A stretch of DNA of 64,000 bases from Styela clava (Eukaryota; Chordata; Ascidiacea; Stolidobranchia; Styelidae): NCBI RefSeq assembly GCF_964204865.1, contig NC_135263.1, positions 4,466,501 to 4,530,500 of the forward strand. Direction: 5' to 3'. A model generated the notes under the pieces. It did no database searches and was not told the DNA's origin. It saw only the letters and a list, made by a program, of their open reading frames with translations. The translations under genes and the position numbers were made by a program. Positions 10,969-23,111 of the stretch are shown in pieces. Numbering within the stretch: the first letter of the stretch is position 1; the number at the start of each line of letters is the position of its first letter.

Positions 10969-11774
10969 AAAGCATGAATGTATACAGAAACATATAAATG
11001 GCCGCTTGGTCTGGTCCTTGTTTTTAGAGACTCCGTACGGATCAGTGATTACTCATTCAAAACCTTGTCCTGAGCGAGGATCAAAACACAAAAAATTGTA
11101 AACAATGCGTGGTAGTGTGACAAAACACGGAAATGACGTTGTTGTATTATTCCATAACATTATAATGCCAACACATAGAAGGATTTAGTGCTTTGTTAAT
11201 AAAATGATTGAGTTGGACTCCGAGAAATCATTGAAGTACTGCGAAACGTTGAAGCATAGACGAAGTGATGATAAGGTATGTCAGCGCTTCCCAACAAAGA
11301 AGGAATTCCTCTCCAGAGTGTAATGTCAGCGATTTCCAACAAAGACATTCCTCTTCAGAGAATAATTTCATTGTTTTGAAGAAGGGAATTTTACATCGTA
11401 TTTGCAAATATTTTTGACTATCTTTAGATTCTTGCTCACATTATGAGCTATTTCAACTGTTTAATTAAAAGTGTACGTTGCGCGTATCAAGTGTATTATG
11501 CGTCAATTGAAGGCTTAACAACATATGAAAACAATAATAATAACAACTTCATGCATAATGAGAGTGGAACGCAGCGTCAAAGATGGAATATGAGGTTGGG
11601 TGGAATGATGGAATCGTAGATTCAACTCAATACTTGTTGATATTAGTGATTAAAACAAGTACAAAGTTGCGCCATAATTCTATATAGTTTCAGTATCTCT
11701 TGGCATTCCGCAACTTTGCCCAGAGAGGAGTCTTCTAGAATTTTAAGAAAGTGCCACGCACTATCATAGTGTTA

Positions 11775-11830
11775 TATCAGGGGTGTGCAACAGGCGACCC
11801 ACGGGCCACAACCCGGCCCGCCGAGTCATT
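11775..11830 (+). repeat. hAT 5' terminus, unmatched
   Basis: 'caggggtgtgcaacaggcga' followed by 'cgggccacaacccggcccg' matches the 5' ends of the elements at 59838 and 56284. I found no corresponding 3' end nearby. Confidence 0.5.
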
Positions 11831-12306
11831 TAGTGTGGTCCTTGTCAACACTCAGATTATTCCTCATCAAGCATAAAATCTTAAATCGACAGTTTATGTT
11901 TAGAAAAGGCGCTCACATTGGCAAAAATACGTAATGATTTATGGTCTTGTCGCTGCGTTAAATCTTTTGCCCTTTTGCCTGGGGGATTTATCATTGGAGG
12001 GCTAAGCGATAACCGCATTCTCTTCTCTTTCTTTTCCCGCGACGTTCCAGTTGTCGCTAATATTTTATTTCGTAGTTTACAAGTAAAAACTAATTTGTCT
12101 ATGTGGCTCATTTACATGATAGTTACACCTTGGGTGAGTTGGTGGTCATAACGACTTCGGACCCGAAGTGCCAACACACACTAAAATATGTACTACGTTT
12201 TTCATTTTATATTTATTTAATTCTATCAATAAATCAGTGGATGCACTAATCATACTATTCTCAAAATATTTTATTTTACAGTACTTGCAGTGTAAAATGT
12301 AATATT

Positions 12307-12314
12307 TATTTCAG
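12307..12314 (+). promoter_or_regulatory. candidate 5' UTR splice or trans-splice acceptor
   Basis: 'aatatttatttcag|ctgaaactc' lies 43 nt before the ATG of the SRCR gene. It is a strong pyrimidine-AG with no other purpose evident. It could be the 3' end of a 5' UTR intron or a spliced-leader site. Confidence 0.4.
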
Positions 12315-12357
12315 CTGAAACTCTCTTCTCAATCCGGATCGACTAAACTTATTTAAA

Positions 12358-15300
12358 ATGGAAGACAACTCCGATGGTGACGACGACCACCATTACGCTT
12401 ACCCAACAGTAGTCTTTAAGAAGAAAGCAAATCCGAAAACAAGCCAATCAGAAAAGGCTGAATCTTCTGAAACAGGGCGAGCTAGAAACTTCTACGATAA
12501 CATGCAGTTCTCAGTGAGACAAAAAGGAAATACTGGTATGTACTCTTTATTTTTATTAATTAGGCATATTTAAAAAACTAGAAATTTTCAATGCATTGAG
12601 TCATAAATTCAAATATTACGTCATAATCAAAATGTGACGTCATAAGAATATTTAAAATATAGAAATTTTTAGAAACATGACGCCCTAAATACAAACAAAA
12701 CGGTATAATAAAGCTGTGACATCGTAATATCATTTTTATTTTGCAATGTTCCGACAGCCCAATATGTTTGCTGATATACTGAACTGTGCATAGTTATAAT
12801 CGATAATGGTTAAATTTATTAATTTCACCTAGAATTATCACGTATTATCACGGGGCGTATGGAAGTGCGTGGCACACTGCGGTAGCATAAGGCCGACTTT
12901 GCCTCGGATAGATAGAAGCCAAGTACGAGTCATCCTATCTAGATGATTCTGGTCTAGGGTTACCATATCTGGAACAAAAAAATCCCTGACGAAATTTCAA
13001 TGAGCCACATTAACCAATTTTGCAACCAAAACACTTATACTGTAAAGTATAATGGTATAAATTTACGATGTATCCAAAGGCGCAAGCTGTCGTCGCTTTC
13101 TCGTGGGAATGGAATAAATACAGAACAGAACGAAAGGAGAAAAATTGTTGCTTAATCTTTAGTACTAGTGACTAAACCCTTCGGCAAATGGTGAGTCATG
13201 ACTCTAAAGCAGATGTTCTCAAACTTTTGGTGTTATGAAACCTGTGAAGACGTTGACTATTATTTACGCAGTCCTAAAATAAATTTATAAAAAAATAAAA
13301 AATAAATAACACGTTGTGACTTACCAAACAATGTTCCCAAGTAAATTAATATTACTTTGTACTTTGCGTTGTACTTAAGAAATATTCAAATCATGGCAAC
13401 AAGACGGGAATTCAAATATGGCATTATCAATTGAAACTTAATGTCATATTAGATTTGCTTGTTGCCACATTTTGACCGCATTGTTGCCACATTTCGACAA
13501 AAGTTACATTTTATGAACAATTTACAGTTTTACATAAGCAAAAGTGGAAAGCAATAATCCTTGTGCCAAAACTAATTTAATCGCAATCTCAAATACCATG
13601 AGTTATTTTTACCTGAGAAATTAAAATTTAGTTTTAGTTTGGTTGTGGCATCATCAGAAGGCCAGATTGAATTACCCAGCGAGCCGGATTTGGCCCGCGG
13701 GTCGTAGTTTGCCCGTGTTAGGTATAGAATGTCTTCATCAAACCTCACGCATTGTTACAGTAAAATTTCCATTTAAAAAACTATTATTATTTACTGCCAT
13801 ATTCAGTGTTCCCACTTTTTTTTCAGCACGTAAAGTGAGCACTGCACAGCCTAATATACAGGAAACGGCCAAAGTCAGCAACCCTTCTTCAACAAACTTC
13901 AATAACACAGTCGCTATTATCTACGTTGCGATAATCATAAATCTGGTCTTTACCGCCGGGACATTCCTATTCTTATTTCAAGTAAGTTTTCTATCTCATC
14001 AGGAGGATATTTACAAGTTATATTTGATATGGTGTATCTACTGGTGTGACAGGGGCGAGGGTGTGAATTTTGAATTCAAATAATCATACAGTATTTCAAA
14101 ATGCAGTTTTGACCGTGTTGTCGACTTGAAAAATACGGTTTTTATTAATAAATTCCCAAATGCGCTGAATTTATTTATGGGAACGAAGATTTCTGACGCA
14201 AAACTTACGAATCGACCCAACGCTAATAGCTACCGTGTAAAACCCTCCCTATTATGATAATATGTGGAATCAACATTAACCCCGTAACAGTGTATTCTTG
14301 TGTAGAGCCTTGTTCAGGGCGACGATATAAAAACGCCTCATTAAATCAATAAACTGAATGTATGACTTGATAGCGACACCCACGATTACAATAAACAAAA
14401 ACACAGACTAAACGTGATCACGTTGTTGTTATAATGACATGCATATACCACCTACTTCTTGAACAGTCACGCGAGTGAATTAACATTTTGAAATAAAATA
14501 ATAACAAGAGAACAATGCTAAATATACATATATGGTACTAGAAAAATTCGCAGCAGGAAATTTCGCGGCATAGGAAATCTCGCCGCGTGAGCATTTTGCT
14601 GTAAAACAAGTATTTGTGTTGAAAACAGTTAGGTCTTTGCGGCAAAATTTTCTGCAGCGAGACTTCCTACGGCGAATTTTCGGGACACGTACATATATAT
14701 ATACATTGTACATGAAGGTCTCGCGTCGGTACCGGTAAGGCCTCAGCTGAAAAGCGACACCTAGGTTTAGGCAGCATCGGCAGTCGATTGGTTAAGTGAC
14801 GCGCTGGTCACTTAACCAGTGATAACCAGTTTACGTAATGGGGCATTCGACTTTCAACTCCTGGGACTGCACACATTTCAACCGCAAGAAGCAATCTCTC
14901 TGTCTCAATTTGAGTTTAAGTGATTTACCCGTTTTATTACGCTTTTTGTCTTAATTTTACAGTTTTATTGGATCTCCGCTAGAGTAGACTCTTATTCTCG
15001 GTCACTCTGTCCGTCTGTGTGTCGAAACTGTAGCGTCTCAATATAATCTAAAATATTTATTTATTTCTAAATATATTAGCTGATTAATTTTCTATACATT
15101 ATAAAAGCTATACTCTCGACAAAAACAGTAGTTACGAAACTAAACTTATAGATCACTCTAGTTATGTTCGTTTCACCAAATTTTGGAATGATGTTCCGTT
15201 TCCATGGCATCAGCGAAAAATTCCGCCAATTGTTGAGAAATTACTAGTTTTTTCACAACGTGTTGTCTTTATCTCGCAAACTACCTTGGGATCTAAAATT

Positions 15301-18300
15301 CCGAGATCGCTACCCCCCGCGAAGCAAATACTCTTTCGAACAAGCGCTTTTCATCTCGTTAATCCATTAACCGGGGAAGCCTCAGGAATTTTGGTGACTA
15401 TGATCAATTATTAGCTCTCAGTATACCGCTGACGAAAATGAAAAAGACGGGATGCGCAGCTCTGAGTTGAACTGGCAGTTTCGAATCCCGGTCACTGCAG
15501 TACGCTGTCGCTGTAGCTGCAATTTTGCGTGGATGGTCACGGGTTACTGAAGTGCGGGCCGCCTCATGTATCAGCGAAGATCTTGAGCGCCTACCGACTT
15601 GAACCAAGTTACTTACATTTTTGGAATGCCCAATGTTTTTCCCGTTCGGCATTGCATATTCAATTTGATACACCACAAATGAGGTGCATGGGAATTGAAC
15701 CCGCGATAAAACCGACTAATTAAAAACGATAAACTAAATGAATGTCTTGATAGCGACACCCACGATTACAATAAACAAAAACACAGACTGAACTCGATCC
15801 CGGTGTTGTTATAATGACATGCGTATACCGCCTACTTCTTGAACAGTCACGCGTATGAATTAATATTTAGGAATAAAATAATAACAAGAGAGCTACGCCC
15901 AAATATATGGACACGTCTGTTCGCAGTACAGTACGGTTTACCGTACCGTCAGATCACAGTCTACAAATATATTCACACCAAGCGAAGCAGTACAGTCGGA
16001 CACAAAATGGCGACCGCGAAGCAGTACAGTTGGACACAAAATAGCGTCCGATGTCCGCAGAACGTTCAGTGACGTCATAGCAAACAAAAACAAATCTCAC
16101 AGAGCTGTCAGACCCAGGAAGGTGAGATTTTTTGCTTTTTGACAAATACAAGAATCGGTATTAATGCGATAAATAGCTCGTTGGACGATAAGAAAGAGAA
16201 AAAGCATGATCTTATGTACAAGCCCCTGCCAAAACACCCCCGCCAACTCGCAAAATAAGGAAATTAGTTATTATCCAGTTAGGATGAGGGTTAGGAATGC
16301 AGATTGCGCTGAAAATTAAAATTTTTTAATTTTTTTTAAATCATTTTCAACCCTAACTGAATATTTACTTTTTTTATTTTGATTTCGGGGTGTTTTTCTT
16401 AAATCTCACAAAAGGCATGATCCGTTGTACAAAGCCCCGGCCAAAACACCTCCGCCGACTCCCAAAATAAAAATAATTATATAAAAATATTTATCCAGTT
16501 AGGATGCAGATTTGGAATGCATATTGCGCTTCAAATTGAATTCAAATTTTTAAATCATTTATAACCCTAAGCGCATACTTACTAGTTTTTTTTTATCGAT
16601 CTTAAGATCGGTAAGTATGTTGATAGGTATTTGTCTGTTTGTTTGTTTGTCTGTTAGATACACGTGATATGTCACGAAAGCAAGATTGACTCTGCTCCAA
16701 ATTTTGCATGTGCATTCATCATAGTTCGGAACAGAAGCCCATAGATTTTCGATAATTTATGTCGTATAATTAGCGAGTTATTAATTAATTAGTGATGGGA
16801 CACACGGTGTCACTATGGAGTAAGAGCGCTGTTTTGGGGGATCCCCTAACCTCCGATCGATAAGTCTCCGGTCTCCGACCGATATTCTCGTTTTTATTTT
16901 AATACGTGACGGGGGTGTTATTCTCGAATGTCACATTTTTGCATTATCGGGGTTTTGTACAAAAGATCTGAAAGGCATTTACAGAATGCGATTTACATAA
17001 GCGCAGTATCGTTTTGTTAAATTGCTTTTCTCCGTAGCTAATAAATCAAAATTTCAGTAGTTAAAAATGGCCGTTCTTGTTCGGACAATTACAAATTTAT
17101 CCAAGTCAGTATTTTGATAATTGAACGTATACTTCGCTGGGCTTTCAGCACACCTGAGAACCTGTGAGTTGGACCAACGGTTTTCAACGTTTATTTTATT
17201 GTTGGCCTGCCTCAGCGTAGAGGTAATCAAATGCAAAATTCTTATCTTCACCCAGACTGGTTCCCGCGAAATCCACAGGGCCCCACAATAGGGACACCAG
17301 ATTATTTATACATCTAATATTGTCTCAGAAAAGATGCGCAGAAACATTGAGGAACTCTAATCGTCCCTGTTCCTTCCTATGAACGATAGGACTAGGGTTT
17401 GAATTGATGTTTTACTTCTGTTGCAGCACTCAAGAAAAATCAAATGAAAAAAATAGAAAAACTCACTGTGGCCGAAAAACTCCTGAACATGAGTAGGAGT
17501 GAGCTGCTGAAAGGTAAAAACAGGAATTGTCATATTTGTCTAAAGTAAGAGATAAATATAGGATAGGATTTACATATTTATTCAGGGGAAGAGGAAAGCC
17601 GATAAGGCGGCCTAACCATATGACGAACCACGGCCATCTCGTCCGGTTACCAGTCCATGTCGGGTATGGGATTAGCTATCCAGTTATTTGTTTTCGAAAG
17701 CATGGACTTGATGTTAAAGAAAGCCGTATCCAGCCAGCGGTTACGTGAACCACTCTATTCCGATGAGGAGTCTGGCAACCCCGCTATACCTGACCGATGG
17801 ACATCGGGTGGAATTCACTCTTGGAATGTAGCGATGATCAGTAATCCGGTCTTGTTTTAAAAAAAAGTTCGGTGTGGTTTTCTGAAGTGAGGGAATTTGT
17901 TGTTAGTAAATTAGATACAAATTTACCCTTGCCCCTTGCAGGGTCGCAACAAGTTCATATATATGTTACTGGATGTCAAGGCGAAACCCTGGAATATTCT
18001 ACTGTTCTTTACTGTTTCCTGGTTTAATATGACTATCCAAAAAAAAGGTTATAAATATTTCTTTGTTTAAGCAGAAAAAGCATGCTGACCCCCCCCCCCC
18101 AAAAAAAAAAACGCGTGCCGATCTTTAGGTTTCTGAATCTCGCGAGACTTGACAAAGCGCTTTCGGGATGAATCGGAACCGAATAAGCAAAAAGTGCGAT
18201 TACTGGACACCAAAATGTCGCCGGGCCACTTATCAAACAGCAGTATGACGGCTGAAGAAAAATTTCGTAATATACGCAACTTTGGCTTCGGTAGAAAAGT

Positions 18301-21167
18301 ATTGAGACGACAGAAAAACAACAATATTTTTCGCGGACAGAATTTAGCTTTACGAACCAACAGATGGTAACCACAGTCCTAACCTATTTCATTTTTATTG
18401 CAGAAATGAACACACTTCACTTGAACAACACAAAACTAGCTGAAGAGATGGGGGTCCTGCGCAACGAGACCGAAATCATGCGACAGTCTTTTATTCGGAC
18501 TAAGAGCGGTATGATATGTGTCAGAGCCTTGAAATCGCAAGTTGATATTTGGCGTGTTTTTGTCGCAGTCGAATTTAAATTACCCGAAGTCGTAACTTTG
18601 TACGGAGTACTAAGTTCACTAATCTTTCTGTGAAGTCAAATCGCAGAGTTATACCTTATGTAACAGCTTGCGCTAGCGGGTACTTAGGCTTTCAAGATTC
18701 CTCAGGGTCTAGAAAGCGTTTCGAACTACGAAAAATTGCTGTGTGTGATGCTGAAGACGATGTACCTCTATTTTAAAAAGGGGAAACCTCAACCCTACTT
18801 GGTTATGCACCTGATCAAAATTATATAATTCCGGATAGTAAAGAGCTGAAGCCGGAATCCAAATTTAAATCATCAGGAAGTTAATTAACCATCAATTCAA
18901 TGAAAATGGCCATAATATTAACATTCGCTGCAAATGAATATCCACGTGTTACGATATAATATGCTTTATATGCTATTATTTTATCCTTCATTCAATGTTA
19001 TTTATGTCTGGCCAAACGGACATCCAAATTAGCGTTATGGGACTCCGTTCATAAACCATCGTGGGTGAAAATATCCTTTCCGATAACTTTTTCGTTCATG
19101 GTTCTCAGTGGCGTTGTATTGAATATTGAAAAAATGAAAAATGTAGGCAGTGTTTCTCCAGAATCTACAATTGATTGACTGAATAACTATTTAATTTGAA
19201 TTCATTCAAAAACAAAACTTTAAGCATACGTTTATTTGAAGGAAAATTGAAAAAATATGGGTAAAACCACAAGCCTCAAATACCAAATCTGTAATATCGG
19301 GGTTTCTGATCTAATAAATTACAGTACAACAACCCGGCTGCAACCCTTTTGTATACTTCCAGATGTATCAAAACTATTCAACTTACAAAGCTCAACCACT
19401 CGCACAGACGCTCGTCAGGATTCGTCTTTGAATACATTGGATAGGAAAGGTATAGTACGTTGGATATAGATAGTTTATACTGAACCCTGCTATGGTAAAA
19501 ATAGGAGGTCCAGAAGTATGTGTACCAAGATGGCGCACAACCTGAACATGGTATGTGTACCGGGTTAGGGTTCAGGTTGTGCGACATCTTGGTACACATA
19601 CTACAAGAGCGCCAAAAAAGAATAGGCGTATGCTCAGAAAGGTGAGGACCAAACCGCTTTCAAATTTTCAGGAATGGTAGATGGAAGTAGCACGATATAT
19701 TTTGTTTTTTCAGTGAAGAAAATCGAATACTTCGATAGTTTTTCAAATTTCCTGTGAAGTCAGTCCATTGACAGATTAGCTATATTGGGGATTAGATATA
19801 GTAGATACTAAGAATAACATTCGTTTTTGAATTGTTTGGTTTTCAGGACTGGTATAGTCAAGTTGCAAAATTGCGTATGTCCCAAGTCATAGACACATTT
19901 CTTTTATGGATTTTATGGATGGGGGTGTTCACCCCCTATTCCGGGGGTGTAGGGCAATGGTGGCAACATATTCATCATATAGATAGAACAATGGTGGTGC
20001 GTAACTCTCACTCCTCATAAGTAAAAGAAGCTCATCTGATGTTGTCATCTGTTACAACAATTGAAGTATATGTTTAGCAAGTATTTTAAATACAGACGTG
20101 TTATTTATTAGTAAATGGTTATCCGTTTCATATCTTGTATATTTGAAAATCTCCTAAGTCTTTACTTCGTATTTCTTTTTTTGATAAATAAAATAAAAGA
20201 CATTTCCCCAAAATAATCCCTAGTGTTAATTTTCGAATGAAATGAAATTGATTTTCGAAAAAAAAAAAATGAAATGGGATCCTGTTTCATTTTCGGGTAA
20301 ACGTGGTATATGCAAAGAAATTATATACTTACACATGACTCTCATGTTCTTGACAGTTTCGGCGCTATCCGTAGTGAGACTGGTTGGCTCAGGGCTGTCA
20401 TACAGAGGAAGAGTAGAAATCTACCATCAAGGAATTTGGGGAACCGTGTGCGATGATTCCTTTGACAGCAAAGATGCAAAGGTCTGATATATATATTGTA
20501 TCACGCGAATAGAATTTTGTCCCGTGGATTCGTTTATTCAAACATGGTTCTAAACATCACGATTTTGAGAGAGAGAGATTCATTACCACAAAATCAACAC
20601 TATTATAAACATAATACAATAAAGTAAATATTTCAACAGTAATCACAGTGAATAGTGATTAAATATTGTTTTGTGCGTGTCAATGTACAGGACCGATAAA
20701 GATCATATAGGCTTCCGACCCTTGTGTATATGCTGCAATATAAGCTCAGCATGGCACAGTATAGCATCATAGGCGAATGCAATAGTATATATAGTAACAT
20801 AGGTGAATTGAATTCGAACTCATTTGTATTTTTATGTTTGCATTGCCCCGCGTGCATTCTGTTTGTCGGGTGAGTTTGTCTTGTCTGTATGTCTCGTCTG
20901 CCTGTCTTTCTGATCTGTTTGTCTGTCTGGTCCGGATGTAATGACATAAAGTGAATAGATATATTTCCCTGTCAGGTCGTCTGTAAAATGCTGGGGTATG
21001 TAAATGGTGGCGTTTCGTCTACAAAATACGGGCAAGGTACCGGCAAGATATGGCTGGATGAACTAAGTTGCACTGGAACCGAGCCAAGCCTATTTCATTG
21101 TGCACACAATGGCTGGGGAGCCCACAACTGTAATCACGGCGAAGATGTAATGATGTATTGCTATTAA
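12358..21167 (+). CDS. Type II membrane scavenger-receptor-like protein with C-terminal SRCR domain
   Basis: Six exons join with consistent phase: 12358-12535, 13827-13981, 17435-17513, 18404-18508, 20357-20481, 20976-21167, giving 277 residues. Residues 1-60 are polar and acidic (cytoplasmic side). A hydrophobic segment ([17 protein letters not shown] and on, ~residues 90-111) is the single membrane anchor. A leucine-rich helical stalk of about 60 residues follows ([13 protein letters not shown]; then [20 protein letters not shown]). A single SRCR domain closes the protein ([33 protein letters not shown], ending EDVMMYCY). Order of parts matches class A scavenger receptors (MSR1/MARCO/SCARA5) without the collagen segment. 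Exon 3 is the weakest: the pyrimidine tract favours an acceptor after 17426, but that gives a stop in phase, so either the AG at 17434 is used or an exon in 13982-17426 is missing. Likely a surface receptor for microbial or modified ligands. Confidence 0.82.
12833..12955 (+). repeat. dispersed repeat shared with 62300-62480
   Basis: Both copies open with 'tagaattaycrcgkggc'-like text, then 'gaagtgcg' and a 'gygg..cata' block. The copy here is in intron 1 of the SRCR gene; the other is in intron 2 of the fucosyltransferase-like gene. Family unknown. Confidence 0.4.
12957..13010 (+). repeat. hAT terminus, 'TAGGGTTACCATAT' type
   Basis: The start tagggttaccatatctgg resembles the ends of the element at 49276-49835. 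No matching 3' end was found. Confidence 0.4.
13207..13720 (-). repeat. hAT fragments
   Basis: A 5'-type terminus (cagatgttctcaaacttttgg) lies at 13210. A reversed element at about 13500-13720 ends 'atttggcccgcgggtcgtag' with 'tttgcccgtgtt', the complement of the 4673 element. Both are in intron 1 of the SRCR gene and neither has a clean duplication. Confidence 0.5.
14100..14225 (+). repeat. dispersed repeat shared with 5255-5450
   Basis: Copy of the family described at 5255, in intron 2 of the SRCR gene. Confidence 0.5.
14345..14520 (+). repeat. direct repeat, first copy
   Basis: About 170 bp that recurs at 15728-15895 with roughly 90 percent identity by eye ('cttgatagcgacacccacga', 'ttgttataatgacatgc', 'cttcttgaacagtcacgcg'). 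Both copies lie in the same SRCR-gene intron, 1.38 kb apart. Confidence 0.75.
14533..14700 (-). repeat. degenerate short tandem repeat, GCAGGAAATTTC type
   Basis: Same family as 2092-2225 and 46890-47035: 'gcagcaggaaatttcgcggc', then 'aagtatttgtgttgaaaaca' and a second arm in opposite sense ('ctgcagcgagacttcctacg'). Here the two arms form a rough inverted repeat. Confidence 0.55.
14765..14872 (+). repeat. hairpin sequence with tRNA-like boxes
   Basis: An exact 11-bp stem (ggttaagtgac at 14790-14800, gtcacttaacc at 14807-14817) flanks a 6-nt loop. The stretch 'cagtcgattggttaagtg' resembles a pol III A box and 'tttcaactcctggga' a B box, but there is no acceptor stem. Possibly a decayed tRNA-derived short repeat; not called as a tRNA. 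Confidence 0.4.
15728..15895 (+). repeat. direct repeat, second copy
   Basis: Second copy of the block at 14345-14520. Confidence 0.75.
16204..16414 (+). repeat. tandem duplication, unit 1 (about 211 bp)
   Basis: Unit 1 begins 'gcatgatcttatgtacaagc' and contains 'atccagttaggatg' and 'attgcgct'. Unit 2 at 16415-16580 follows immediately with the same landmarks. In the SRCR-gene intron. Confidence 0.7.
16415..16580 (+). repeat. tandem duplication, unit 2
   Basis: Begins 'gcatgatccgttgtacaaag', a shorter version of the preceding unit, directly adjoining it. Confidence 0.7.
16574..16619 (+). repeat. two-level palindrome
   Basis: Outer arms CATACTTAC (16574-16582) and GTAAGTATG (16611-16619) enclose a perfect 14-nt palindrome CGATCTTAAGATCG (16597-16610). 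It sits at the start of another dispersed sequence running to about 16880 ('ttagatacacgtgatatgtc'). Confidence 0.55.
17560..17845 (+). repeat. dispersed 'GTCCATG' repeat family, full-length copy
   Basis: About 285 bp: 'tttacatatttattcagggg', 'gccgataaggcggcc', 'ccggttaccagtccatg', 'atttgttttcgaaagcatgg', 'cagcggttacgtgaaccac'. The internal AGTCCATG and CATGGACT form a short stem with a ~45-nt loop. Other copies: 22295-22520, 23112-23335, 43030-43170, 51520-51665, 52305-52460, 56635-56830. No coding frame; a SINE or MITE is likely, family unknown. Confidence 0.7.
19500..19612 (+). mobile_element. short palindromic derivative of the Merlin-like MITE
   Basis: The family terminus 'ccagaagtatgtgtaccaag' at the left is mirrored by 'cttggtacacatactac' at the right. 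The intervening text is almost entirely inverted (cacaacctgaac ... gttcaggttgtg). It lies in intron 4 of the SRCR gene. Confidence 0.7.
19780..19900 (-). repeat. fragment of the long-TIR MITE
   Basis: The reverse complement matches internal sequence of 2424-2910 ('aagttgcaaaattgcgtatg' and 'aggactggtatagtcaagtt' in this orientation). Both termini are absent. Confidence 0.6.
20859..20935 (+). repeat. TGTC/TCTG simple repeat
   Basis: Impure tetranucleotide repeat (gtttgtcttgtctgtatgtc and on) just before the last SRCR exon. Confidence 0.7.
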
Positions 21168-21464
21168 AAAAATTTTACTATTAAAACCAGGCGATTATGC
21201 TGAAGGATTATTTCATCGATTCCAAATGATACAAAAACTGAATCCGGTTGGCGAAAATTTAGACTCCTTATTGATATTTATAAGAGGATGAATATACATA
21301 AATGCACTGTAATCTATATCTTGTTTTTCACTTTCATGTTTTTAACTAAAATTTCCATTATTAACAAGCAACGGTCTGGCGAGAGGTTTTTATCCACATG
21401 ATCGTTCCCATAATAGCTCATTGGTTACGCCACTGCTGATATTCATTCTATATTCCTATAAACC

Positions 21465-21530
21465 AGTGGTTCCCAACCTTTATGGCTCGTGGCCCCTCCG
21501 GATGCTTTCAGCATTCATACCGCCCCAATG
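21465..21530 (+). repeat. hAT 5' terminus, unmatched
   Basis: 'cagtggttcccaacctttat' followed by 'ggctcgtggcccc' is a hAT-type 5' end downstream of the SRCR gene. No 3' partner was found. Confidence 0.5.
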
Positions 21531-22294
21531 TTTTGAAACATTTAATAGAAAATTCATGCTTTCCGACATAGTAAAGTTTTGGTCTGTTTTCCAGTCTTCA
21601 CTCGCCCTGGTCTTTTTAACGTACACTGATGCTCTTACCATACGGTAAGTTTTTATTGAAAACGAAGTGAACCTATGGCTCGTTTTATTTTATGGTCTTG
21701 TTATTCTTCTTGGTATTTTTTTCTTATCGTTATGAAAAATCGCTTTTCTCTTCAACAACTGGACCAATTGCTTCGAAATTTTCAGTGGTTAAAAATTGTA
21801 TTTTTTGCTCGAAGGCTATCACTTTTGTTTATTTCAAAAATATCTGTGGGCTATGGGATTCGTTTTTTTATGTGCCATGGCGTCATCGAAAATTGCACAT
21901 CTTTTGGCGGTTACGCGTTTGTTAAATCGTGCTACAAAAATTTGAACTATAATCCATTTTGCCCGCAACTGCACTATTATATGGTTAAAACATGTTTAGT
22001 TGTTGCAAAATGCAACTGTTTTTATTATAAACCAGTGCAGGTTAAAAGGGCTCGACAACAATTTAAATTTTGAAACGATAAACGAAATTGTCCGCAACTA
22101 AACTCGTAAAAGGGTAAATAAAGTTTGTTTGTCGCGTGATGCGGATGTTTTTACTACAGCGTGCAAAAAAAAAAAATTATATTTTGTTAGATTGTTTTAT
22201 ATATAGCACAGTCGGTAACCAAAACAAAATACGAGAAAATAACCTGCCTTCAGCTGCATGAATATGACAACATTGACAAGTAAATAAAAGTTTG

Positions 22295-22520
22295 GATTCG
22301 TAGGGTGGTTCGCGTAACCGCTGGTTTGTTACAGCTTCCTCCAACAGCAAGTCCATGCATCTTAAAACAAATAACTGACTAATCTCATACCCGACATAGA
22401 CTGGAGAGCGATCGTGGTTCGCCATCTGATGACTAAGCCGTCTTATTAACTTTCCTCTCCCCCGAGGTGAATATGTAAATCCTATCCTATGCTGCGTCAT
22501 GCGTGGGTACAGGCATAGCA
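22295..22520 (-). repeat. 'GTCCATG' repeat within the tandem array
   Basis: Reverse-orientation copy of the 17560 family, embedded in unit 1 of the 21900-26420 array. Confidence 0.65.
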
Positions 22521-23111
22521 AAGATAAAATCTGTCTTATCTTTGCCACAGTCAGTCGCAACTTGTCTCACTTTGAATTTTTAGTGGGGGTATAGAATCAA
22601 GATGAAATTAGTGTCATACTTCAAAAGTCGATGAATGTTGCTCATGTGTTTGCTATACGTCCTGCACACTATAACGTGAATAACCAAAAAGTGTATTTGT
22701 TAAAAATTTCGAGATCTTTTTTCTCTTTTAGGTTATAAATATCATGAAAACAAAATTGGCCCAACTTCACTATTATAAAGGACTACCTTTATCGATTTTA
22801 CTATTCCATATTTATAAACACAGCACAGGTCAAAAGGGCATGACAACAATTTAAACAGTAAACAAAAGTGCCCGCAATCGCACTTGTATGAGGGTGAATA
22901 CGGTTTGCTTGTTGCGTTATTTGAAAGTTTTACCATATTATATTTTATAAAAGTAGCACAGGGAAATAGCGTGCAATAATTTTATTTTTTATTTTGTTGG
23001 TTTGTAATATATATATAGCACAGGAGGTGACGTTAAACAAAACACCACACGAGAATATAAACTTCCTTCGACTGCAAATATGACAAAATTGACAAGTAAA
23101 AAAACTTGGAT

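Noticed and set aside
13643-14083. 146-residue frame taken as one protein
   Set aside because: Only 13827-13981 of it is the TM exon; the first part lies in a hAT fragment and the last part is intron after a good donor.
21675-22073. 132-residue open frame after the SRCR gene
   Set aside because: AT-rich, Phe/Lys-heavy composition and overlap with a hAT-like area and the start of the tandem array; no known domain.
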